A DNA stretch of 5,125 bases from Euryarchaeota archaeon UBA257 (lineage in GTDB: Archaea > Thermoplasmatota > Poseidoniia > Poseidoniales > Thalassarchaeaceae). The notes below the pieces were generated by a model that saw nothing but the letters and a program-made list of their open reading frames with translations, searched no databases and was not told the origin of the DNA. This document shows positions 1 to 5,125 of this stretch, piece after piece. Within the stretch, counting starts at the first letter, position 1. Every line of letters begins with the position of its first letter. The translations under genes and the position numbers were made by a program. The stretch covers positions 1 through 5,125 of the forward strand of contig DAJO01000047.1 in the NCBI GenBank assembly GCA_002498985.1, in the 5' to 3' direction.

Positions 1-516
1 CTCTAGAGCTTCTGAAAGCCTTCTTTCTCTACCTAATTGTCTCAACATTTCCTGCTCTAATCCTACTAAACTTCTGTCTCCAACTATCATGTGTAATCCA
101 TCAACTGCAGTTGCATGTCGAGCAGAGATAGCGGTCTCTGGAGAAAGAATAAGATCTCTTGTTGTATGCTGAACTTTACTCTTATCAACTCCGAGGCCTG
201 TTGCACAGTTTCCTTGAGAATCTGCATCTACAACTAAAATTCGATGCCCCCTCAATGCCAATTGAGATGCAATATTAATCACAGTAGTTGTTTTCCCAAC
301 CCCTCCTTTCTGATTAATTACTGTAATTACTCTTGCACGACCATCGGGAGTAGGGGTAGGATATGGTAAATCCAGTGGCCTACTTGTTTTTTGAGAAGAA
401 ATTTCATGCAAACTACTTGTTTGACTTCGAATTTCTTCTTCCTCAGTAAATTCAGCATCGATTACCAGTGGAATCTTCTCAACCTCCGGAAGATTACTGT
501 CATCATTAGCAGACAT
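1..516 (-). CDS. parA: ParA/Soj-type partition ATPase, 3' end cut by the window edge
   Basis: P-loop ATPase of the ParA/MinD (SIMIBI) family, whose members form ATP-dependent dimers and move or position DNA, usually with a ParB-type partner. The visible 172 residues read MSANDDSNLP at the start. The deviant Walker A motif KGGVGKTTT spans residues 70-78, with signature Lys70 and P-loop Lys75. The A' motif DADSQGN follows at 97-103, as in Soj proteins. Residues 1-60 are an extra acidic, Ser/Thr/Pro-rich segment (AEFTEEEEIR at 21-30) ahead of the conserved core, which begins near ARVITVINQK; typical Soj proteins start almost at the core. The ATG at 514-516 is the start used; it leaves this extension in frame. 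The remaining roughly 100-150 residues, with Walker B and the C-terminal half, lie beyond base 1. The gene follows the SAP gene on the same strand after 76 bp, so co-transcription is possible. Family assignment is firm; chromosomal, plasmid or other cargo positioning cannot be told apart. Confidence 0.93.
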   Translation of the reverse strand, partial: MSANDDSNLPEVEKIPLVIDAEFTEEEEIRSQTSSLHEISSQKTSRPLDLPYPTPTPDGRARVITVINQKGGVGKTTTVINIASQLALRGHRILVVDADSQGNCATGLGVDKSKVQHTTRDLILSPETAISARHATAVDGLHMIVGDRSLVGLEQEMLRQLGRERRLSEALE

Positions 517-518
517 AC

Positions 519-535
519 AAGCGCCTTCGGCGCTT
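519..535 (-). promoter_or_regulatory. Perfect GC-rich hairpin immediately upstream of the parA start
   Basis: The arms AAGCGCC and GGCGCTT pair over 7 bp around a 3-nt loop (GAA on the minus strand), ending 2 nt before the parA ATG. A weak Shine-Dalgarno-like GAAGG, 7 nt from the ATG, is split between the loop and the 3' arm, so folding would partly bury it. The hairpin lacks a T-tract on the minus strand, so it does not look like an intrinsic terminator for the SAP gene. It is best read as a 5'-leader structure or an operator palindrome. The structure is plain in the sequence; the function is inferred. Confidence 0.5.
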
Positions 536-552
536 AGAAAGAAGTTGAATGT

Positions 553-592
553 GCCGCTTGTAATAATTATCATATTGCTAAATTTAGATGTT
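553..592 (-). promoter_or_regulatory. AT-rich spacer between the SAP gene and parA, candidate parA promoter
   Basis: This part of the 76-bp spacer is AT-rich, with a TAATTATTA stretch (562-570, minus strand) and a perfect 10-bp palindrome CTAAATTTAG at 578-587. If the first acts as an archaeal TATA box, transcription would start about 25 bp downstream, near 540, giving parA a leader of roughly 25 nt that contains the 519-535 hairpin. A segment at 553-561 (ACAAGCGGC on the minus strand) is complementary at 8 of 9 positions to 517-525, next to the parA start. No clear BRE or other consensus element is seen, so the promoter call is weak. Confidence 0.3.
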
Positions 593-2953
593 TCAAGCTT
601 GGCCAATTATCTCAGCCCATGCGAGCATTCTTCCAGTTTGGGCATCCATTGCAAAATTTATGTTGTGCTTACGATTAGAGTCTACCCATTCCCTACTTCC
701 AGCTACTGTTACTTGCCCTTCTGTAAGATCACCAGGTAAAAATGAAAGTAGCTCGCTATCTTCAGATACTGAAAGTCTGTATCCAAAACTACTTCCTTCA
801 GACCACTGATTATCACCCAAGGACAAGGATAAGTCTTGATATCTATTGGAATCTAGAATACGGGCTTCAAGATTCTTTAATGTGTGAGTTGAAGGAATGG
901 CATCTTGGTTCCAAATTACTTCTCCATCATCACGACCTTCGTCATCAAATGAACAAGCATTATTTGATTGGCTAACTATCGCCCATCCTGATGTTTCATC
1001 TGAACGAACCCATGAAAGATTCCATTCTTGCACCTCATTAAGAGAATAAATAGATTGCCAAATATATCCATCACTATCAATTGCTACTGTAATATCCCGA
1101 TTAGAATGGTTGGCTCGTAAGCAACTAATTGCATCCTCTAATGTAAATGACCTGATTTCTGACTCATCCCACATCGCTGTTGACCAGTCTTTCTTTGCAT
1201 TAGTACTGAGTTTGTCTTCTCCAGGTCCCGGTCTACCTGCATATGTTGAACTCCAAGAAATTGACTTCGAACCAGATTCTGAAGTTATCATGCTCATCTT
1301 CATTCTTACAGTTAATTCTCCCTCAGGTAGTGCTGCTTCAAAGGCCGCACTTTCTATAAAACTACAGTCAGAAGTACTCTGATCTTTGTTGATCAAGATA
1401 TCAACTTCTTGTTCAACTGCCCATGGAACTCCATTCTTTACAAGAATGTCGATATTCATTCTTCCAAGGCACCTTTCAATTTCCGAATGAGAAATTTGAA
1501 CAGGGTAAACTAAACCATGTTCTGCATTATTTTGTTCTGAACCGACTTCCCATTCCCAATCTTTATTCCAATCGGAAATTGAGTCAGAAGTCATTCCTGA
1601 TTTTAACTTAATATCGCCAAAGAAATTATGCAATTCGATAGGAGCCAATGGGAATGTCAGAATAGGGGCTATATCATCTAAATTTCCAAAACCATCTGCG
1701 CCAAAAGTTACGACATTTGCATTTGTTGTAGTACCGTCAACATCGGTAAATGAAATAATTGATTCAGATCTTAATAGACTTGTTTCAGTTAATTCTTCGT
1801 AAAGATTGGTTGTCATCAGTAAATCATTACCCGGTAAAGACCAACCTAAATTTCCACATACATTAGTATCTTTCCAAGTTTTACCCTCAAGATCTACTTC
1901 GAGATCATGTATTATTTCTTGTTGTACTGTTAAATGAGAACGCCCATAGGCGTCTTTGGCATTAATTACTCCTAATAATTCAGAAGACTGCCTATCAATT
2001 GGATGGGAAATTTCATTCAAATCCCCTTCAACAATTGAAATTGAACCAGTTCCTGTAAGTCCTACTGTTAACCTATTACAGGCATCTGTGATTGCGGTAT
2101 CTGGTAAATTATCTCTCAGTAATGCAACCATATCATCACCATCTAGAATAATTTCTCCGTCACTCAAAGTGAATGTCATTGAGTCTCCGTAATTTAATGG
2201 CCTAGCTTGGAACGAAGAGTCCGCTGAGAGGAAGTAAACGACTCCAGCACCTACCAGTAAAACTACTACAATAACTGCAGAAATTTGTTGCCAATATTTC
2301 TTAAAAATATCCATTGAAGGCAACACAATTGTCATTGATGGTTGGTCTTCTTTTACCTCAGATGGGAGGTCAACAATTGTTTTTATTTCTTCATTTTCTA
2401 ATGACCAAGGGTCGTCTTCGTCTAAAATTAAAGAAGGTTCTTCATTTTCTAGGATTGCTGGTTCTTCAATAATTTCCGCCTCAAAAATCTCTGCTTCCAT
2501 TATTTCTTCAACTATTTTCAATTCTTCTGTTACTTCTTTTTCTTCAGAATTATCTTCAATAACTAAACTGTCTTTAGATTCAACACGAGAAATCAATCTA
2601 TTTATCGCATCATCCATCTCCTTGGAAGAGCGGGTAGTTTCGTTTTTTTCTTCAATTAGAGAATCTTTAGGTTGAGTTTCTATTGGTTCTTCTTCGAGAA
2701 ATAAATCATTATTATCATTATCAGATGAGAAATGGCCAAGAATTCTCACAATTAATTCTGCTTTGTTACCAGAGGATGATATTTCCTCTTTTTTACATAT
2801 TTCTCTCAAGTCAAAAACCATCATTTTTGATAATGAGTCGAACGTGTAAGACTCCCCGTCGGCCATAATAACAGGACTTGTCGATGACCCAAGTCTTTCA
2901 ATACCTTCCTTCATCTGTGTTACAGAATCACTACTAGAGCACGAAAATACCAT
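593..2953 (-). CDS. SAP-domain protein with acidic linker, single membrane span and large Cys-paired outer domain
   Basis: I do not recognise a named family for the whole protein (about 786 residues). Numbering from the ATG at 2953: a SAP motif at about 40-73 (LSKMMVFDLREICKKEEIS, then a SGNKAEL segment) fits the helix-turn-helix SAP fold, which usually binds DNA or RNA. Residues about 79-205 are a Glu/Asp-rich linker with repeated EI/EE units. One hydrophobic span, ISAVIVVVLLVGAGVVYFLS, lies at 224-243, preceded by FKKYWQQ. By the positive-inside rule the SAP domain is cytoplasmic and residues 244-786 are outside. The outer part has six cysteines in three successive pairs (292/366, 495/530, 611/667), suggesting disulfide-stabilised, beta-rich modules. 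Start choice: the open frame runs on to 3136 but overlaps the firmly placed divergent rimK start. In-frame ATGs at 2953, 2914 and 2866 all keep the SAP domain; I used the longest that avoids overlap. parA lies 76 bp downstream. Reality of the gene is certain; its role is unknown. Confidence 0.88.
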   Translation of the reverse strand: MVFSCSSSDSVTQMKEGIERLGSSTSPVIMADGESYTFDSLSKMMVFDLREICKKEEISSSGNKAELIVRILGHFSSDNDNNDLFLEEEPIETQPKDSLIEEKNETTRSSKEMDDAINRLISRVESKDSLVIEDNSEEKEVTEELKIVEEIMEAEIFEAEIIEEPAILENEEPSLILDEDDPWSLENEEIKTIVDLPSEVKEDQPSMTIVLPSMDIFKKYWQQISAVIVVVLLVGAGVVYFLSADSSFQARPLNYGDSMTFTLSDGEIILDGDDMVALLRDNLPDTAITDACNRLTVGLTGTGSISIVEGDLNEISHPIDRQSSELLGVINAKDAYGRSHLTVQQEIIHDLEVDLEGKTWKDTNVCGNLGWSLPGNDLLMTTNLYEELTETSLLRSESIISFTDVDGTTTNANVVTFGADGFGNLDDIAPILTFPLAPIELHNFFGDIKLKSGMTSDSISDWNKDWEWEVGSEQNNAEHGLVYPVQISHSEIERCLGRMNIDILVKNGVPWAVEQEVDILINKDQSTSDCSFIESAAFEAALPEGELTVRMKMSMITSESGSKSISWSSTYAGRPGPGEDKLSTNAKKDWSTAMWDESEIRSFTLEDAISCLRANHSNRDITVAIDSDGYIWQSIYSLNEVQEWNLSWVRSDETSGWAIVSQSNNACSFDDEGRDDGEVIWNQDAIPSTHTLKNLEARILDSNRYQDLSLSLGDNQWSEGSSFGYRLSVSEDSELLSFLPGDLTEGQVTVAGSREWVDSNRKHNINFAMDAQTGRMLAWAEIIGQA

Positions 2954-2999
2954 TTCCGCAGCCAAAGAAGTCAAGAAGGTCGGGCGTTCGCGGCAAATT
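2954..2999. promoter_or_regulatory. Short divergent intergenic region between the SAP gene and rimK
   Basis: At most about 46 bp separate the two divergent starts (about 85 or 133 bp if the SAP gene starts at 2914 or 2866). There is no obvious TATA box or Shine-Dalgarno sequence for either gene. The part next to rimK is unusually GC-rich (GTCGGGCGTTCGCGGC, 2979-2994) and includes the octamer CGTTCGCG at 2985-2992, which recurs at the start of the recombinase gene. An 8-bp palindrome GAGGCCTC (3002-3009) follows, beginning at the last base of the rimK ATG. Promoters for both genes must lie here or inside the 5' end of the opposite gene. Confidence 0.35.
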
Positions 3000-3956
3000 A
3001 TGAGGCCTCGATTAGTCATACTATCTCGTGGGCCAAAATTATACTCTACAAAGCGCCTTTCAGAAGAAGCAGAAAATGCTGGTTGGGATGTCAAAATATT
3101 GGATCCTCTATCTCTAACAATGATAGTTGATGACAAAGGAGGAAAAATATTCTACAGAGGTTGGCCTGTGGAATGTGAAGCAGTAATTCCGAGAATTGGC
3201 TATTCAATAACCAGAAGAGGAGTCTCTATAGTCAGACAGTTTGAAAGAATGGGCGTAATTGTCATGAACTCTAGTGATGGGATAACTAGGAGTAGGGACA
3301 AATTGATTGCTTGCCAAATGATGTCTTCAGGAAATATTCCAGTCCCCATCACCGCACAAGTGGTTTCATGGGAAGACACAAATAGAGCAATTAGTAGAGT
3401 TGGTGGAACTCCTTGCGTGGTAAAGTCGACAGAAGGGACTCACGGTGCAGGGGTATTTTTAGCAAAAACTGAACAACACGCTCGTCAATTAGTTTACCAA
3501 ATGTTGGAAAGAGAAATGAGACCTTTGGTGCAAGAATACATTGAAGAATCTCATGGAAAAGATATCAGGGCATTGGTTGTAGGGGGGGAAGTTGTTGCAT
3601 GTATGAGGAGAAGGGCAAATGGAGATGAGTTTCGTTCAAACTTTCATCTTGGAGGCAGTGTAGAGAAGGTTGAAATAGATCAAAATTTCGAAAAAATAGC
3701 TATTAAAGCGGCTAGAATTTTAGGACTAGAAATAGCTGGTGTAGATCTACTTGAATCAGAAAGAGGGGCACTTGTCCTAGAAGTTAATTCTAGCCCTGGA
3801 TTAGAGGGTATAGAAAAAGCATCACAGATTAATGTTGCAGGAGCTGTGTCGAAGAGATTGAATTATTTATTACAAAAAAATGAAGAAAATCATTCTTTGA
3901 TGAATCAGAAACATCAATCTAGTAATATTGATGAAAAAAATCAAGTAGATTCATGA
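3000..3956 (+). CDS. rimK: RimK-type ATP-grasp alpha-L-glutamate ligase
   Basis: A complete 318-residue ATP-grasp ligase close in sequence to E. coli RimK (about 300 residues), which adds glutamates to the C-terminus of ribosomal protein S6. Family landmarks run in order: ILSRGPKLYSTKRL (7-20), VIPRIGYSIT (62-71), RQFE (79-82), RSRDKL (97-102), VVKSTEGTHGAGV (140-152), VQEYIEE (177-183), DIRALVVGGEVVA (188-200), FRSN (211-214), GVDLLES (247-253) and EVNSSPGLEGIEK (261-273). Nucleotide-binding lysines are expected at 101 and 142; the metal ligands are Asp249, Glu261 and Asn263. These match E. coli numbering plus one. Residues 291-318 form an extra polar, Asn/Gln-rich tail. The ATG at 3000 matches the family N-terminus; no other in-frame ATG lies just upstream. 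Related enzymes in archaea (MptN, CofF, LysX) glutamylate cofactors or LysW, but this sequence resembles RimK proper. The substrate here is unknown. It is divergent from the SAP gene and 105 bp ahead of the recombinase. Confidence 0.92.
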   Translation: MRPRLVILSRGPKLYSTKRLSEEAENAGWDVKILDPLSLTMIVDDKGGKIFYRGWPVECEAVIPRIGYSITRRGVSIVRQFERMGVIVMNSSDGITRSRDKLIACQMMSSGNIPVPITAQVVSWEDTNRAISRVGGTPCVVKSTEGTHGAGVFLAKTEQHARQLVYQMLEREMRPLVQEYIEESHGKDIRALVVGGEVVACMRRRANGDEFRSNFHLGGSVEKVEIDQNFEKIAIKAARILGLEIAGVDLLESERGALVLEVNSSPGLEGIEKASQINVAGAVSKRLNYLLQKNEENHSLMNQKHQSSNIDEKNQVDS

Positions 3957-3965
3957 ATTGGCATC

Positions 3966-4004
3966 TTTTCATAAGCATTACAAAATGTAATCTAATTATG
4001 AAAA
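3966..4004. repeat. Nested double inverted repeat between rimK and the recombinase gene
   Basis: Outer arms TTTTCATAA (3966-3974) and TTATGAAAA (3996-4004) are perfect 9-bp complements. Inside them, ATTACA (3977-3982) and TGTAAT (3986-3991) form a perfect 6-bp stem with a 3-nt AAA loop. The two are almost concentric, separated by GC on one side and CTAA on the other. The element begins 10 nt after the rimK stop and ends 57 nt before the recombinase ATG. No T-tract follows on either strand, so it is not a standard intrinsic terminator. It could be an operator, a recombinase binding site, or an mRNA 3'-end structure for rimK. Confidence 0.6.
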
Positions 4005-4036
4005 TGAGAGAAGCATTCAAGTCCAATCAGGGATTC

Positions 4037-4084
4037 ATGGCTTTGTCCTTAGGGACATGGGATGCGCGTCGTTCGCGACGGTGA
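4037..4084 (+). other. Possible 15-codon leader ORF overlapping the recombinase start
   Basis: An ATG-to-TGA frame encodes MALSLGTWDARRSRR, in the +1 shifted frame relative to the recombinase, and covers the recombinase ATG at 4062. Its last codons are CGT CGT TCG CGA CGG, four CGN arginine codons, whereas the neighbouring genes mostly use AGA/AGG for arginine. It could be a translated leader coupled to the recombinase or a chance frame. There is no strong ribosome binding site in front of it, so the call is weak. Confidence 0.2.
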
Positions 4085-5125
4085 GGCGAGGGAATTGACT
4101 GAACAGAATGAAGAAAAAACAATCTCAAAGGTTGTTGCAAACTCAAATGAAGAGTTAAATCTGAATAGTGCAGAATTGTTAATACATACAAAAAATCTAC
4201 CACAAAGACTTCAGCGATTGGCTTTATTGCCATGGTTTGAATGCTGGTCTCAACAATTGAAAACAGAAAAAAAGAGTGAGCATACAATAAGATCGTATGT
4301 GGTAGCAGCAAAAACATTCACAACAACACCTCTACCCAACGAGGAAATAATGTCTTGGAATGAAATTAAAGAGATTCAAGTTTCAGAATTATTTAACAGA
4401 AGTAATCCTAATAATGGTAGAATTGATTCATGGTTAAATACAATTGGAGATTTAAGACCGGCAACAATCAATGCAAGAATTGCAGCAATTACACATTTAT
4501 TGAAGTGGATGGGATATACTATCCCTGAATGGATTCAGAGACCTGCAAGATCTAGATCACTACCCAGAACATTGGGTAAAAATGACTTGCAAAAGGTCAG
4601 ATTAGCTGCAATGCGATCTGAAGACCCTATTGCTTTCCCTGTAATTACAATGATGCTTGATACTGGGCTGAGATGTTCAGAAATCTGTAATTTAGATTTA
4701 GATGATGTTGATTTAGAAGATTTGTCGGCCTTAGTTATTGGTGGAAAAGGAGAGAAAGATAGGACTGTGCTTTTCACTAATGCTACATTGGATGCTTTAG
4801 ATGCTTGGAGACCAATTAGAAACGCTAGATTGAAAAATTGTACTAGAGAAAAAGACCAAAGGTCATTATTCTTCTCAAGTCGAAGTCGGAGATTAAACCC
4901 CCGCTCTGTTCAGAAGTTATTGGACCGAATCGCTGATGCTTCAGATATCCCAAGAACGAGATTAAGTCCACATGTTTTAAGACATTCATTTGCAACCGGA
5001 CTTCTAGAGAGGGGAGCAGATTTAGTAACAATACAAAGACTTCTAGGACATGCAAATATTTCAACGACAAGAGTGTATCTAGAAATTGGTGACCAGACCT
5101 TAAGAGAGATTTACCATAGAGCGCA
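4062..5125 (+). CDS. xerA: Xer-type tyrosine recombinase, 3' end cut by the window edge
   Basis: A site-specific recombinase of the XerC/XerD/XerA family, which cuts and rejoins DNA through a 3'-phosphotyrosine, typically to resolve chromosome or plasmid dimers. The visible 354 residues include an N-terminal core-binding (SAM-like) domain at about 52-155 (WFECW, HTIRSYVVAAKTF, INARIAAITHLLKWM) and a catalytic domain from about 165. All six active-site residues are present: Arg204 in TGLRCSE, Lys229 in GGKGEKDR, His304 and Arg307 in PHVLRHSFAT, His330 in LLGH, and nucleophile Tyr339 in STTRVYLEI. Only a short C-terminal tail should be missing. An N-terminal extension of about 50 residues, acidic and polar, is longer than in usual Xer proteins of about 290-300 residues. 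An in-frame TAG at 4050 limits the start; ATG 4062 is the first start codon, and TTG 4095, just after a GAGGG, is an alternative. The housekeeping Xer-like sequence favours dimer resolution over a phage integrase, but no dif site was identified. Confidence 0.92.
   Translation, partial: MRVVRDGEARELTEQNEEKTISKVVANSNEELNLNSAELLIHTKNLPQRLQRLALLPWFECWSQQLKTEKKSEHTIRSYVVAAKTFTTTPLPNEEIMSWNEIKEIQVSELFNRSNPNNGRIDSWLNTIGDLRPATINARIAAITHLLKWMGYTIPEWIQRPARSRSLPRTLGKNDLQKVRLAAMRSEDPIAFPVITMMLDTGLRCSEICNLDLDDVDLEDLSALVIGGKGEKDRTVLFTNATLDALDAWRPIRNARLKNCTREKDQRSLFFSSRSRRLNPRSVQKLLDRIADASDIPRTRLSPHVLRHSFATGLLERGADLVTIQRLLGHANISTTRVYLEIGDQTLREIYHRA
4067..4080 (+). promoter_or_regulatory. GC-rich TTCG hairpin at the recombinase start
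   Basis: CGTCG (4067-4071) and CGACG (4076-4080) form a perfect 5-bp stem closing a TTCG loop, within codons 2-7 of the recombinase if it starts at 4062. The surrounding 4061-4091 segment is far richer in G and C than the rest of the gene. It contains the octamer CGTTCGCG (4070-4077), also found just before rimK. If translation instead begins at the TTG at 4095, the hairpin lies in the leader and the GAGGG at 4086-4091 region serves as a ribosome binding site. Confidence 0.4.

Noticed and set aside
519..535. Intrinsic terminator of the SAP gene, or a parS site
   Set aside because: There is no T-tract on the minus strand after the hairpin, and it does not resemble the bacterial parS consensus TGTTTCACGTGAAACA.
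2700..2720. Short ATT/ATC-rich tract resembling a microsatellite
   Set aside because: It encodes an Asp/Asn run in the SAP-protein linker and is explained by the protein sequence.
545..2868. Plus-strand ATG frames of 60-90 codons within the SAP gene (for example 1110-1382 and 1956-2192)
   Set aside because: They are antisense to a clearly coding gene and show no recognisable domain or start signal.
2954..3136. N-terminal extension of the SAP-protein reading frame up to 3136
   Set aside because: It would overlap the rimK coding start by 137 bp on the opposite strand. The rimK start at 3000 is fixed by family alignment, so the extension is an open antisense frame.
3966..4004. Canonical archaeal dif site
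   Set aside because: The symmetry is 9-21-9 with an inner 6-3-6, not two 11-bp arms around 6 bp, and the bases do not resemble the Pyrococcus dif I recall.
4027..5070. Minus-strand frames under the recombinase gene (4027-4317, 4535-4777, 4843-5070)
   Set aside because: They are shadows of the recombinase, whose motifs run continuously on the plus strand.
1..5125. CRISPR arrays, tRNA/rRNA genes, insertion sequences, target-site duplications
   Set aside because: I saw no regularly spaced repeats, cloverleaf-like segments, transposase genes or terminal inverted repeats. The recombinase is Xer-like and not a transposase.

Overview
The window is an AT-rich stretch (GC in the high 30s per cent, judged by eye) holding four protein genes and little intergenic DNA. 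From the left edge: (1) the N-terminal 172 residues of a ParA/MinD-type ATPase on the minus strand, cut by the window edge; (2) on the same strand and upstream of it, a protein of about 786 residues with an N-terminal SAP nucleic-acid-binding domain, a long acidic linker, one membrane span and a large C-terminal domain predicted to lie outside the membrane; (3) divergently, on the plus strand, a complete RimK-type ATP-grasp glutamate ligase; (4) on the plus strand, a Xer-type tyrosine recombinase whose six active-site residues are all present, cut by the right edge shortly after its catalytic tyrosine.

No rRNA or tRNA is present to fix the taxonomy. Low GC, acidic proteins, weak Shine-Dalgarno signals, and a single-span surface protein with a cytoplasmic SAP domain fit a planktonic euryarchaeon such as Marine Group II (Poseidoniales). 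This is an inference; a bacterium is not excluded by anything visible.

The non-coding parts are short: 76 bp between the SAP gene and parA, about 46 bp between the divergent SAP and rimK starts, and 105 bp between rimK and the recombinase gene. They are structured. A 7-bp perfect hairpin sits 2 nt before the parA ATG. A nested double inverted repeat (9-bp outer arms, 6-bp inner arms) lies between rimK and the recombinase. GC-rich TTCG-containing patches, two of them sharing the octamer CGTTCGCG, lie at three of the four gene starts. No stretch over 300 bases lacks a gene.

A partition ATPase, a membrane-anchored protein with a probable DNA-binding domain, and a dimer-resolution-type recombinase within 5 kb suggest a theme of chromosome or replicon segregation at the membrane. 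That link rests on gene proximity and domain content only. RimK may be an unrelated neighbour. No ParB-like protein is visible, but the region downstream of parA is outside the window.
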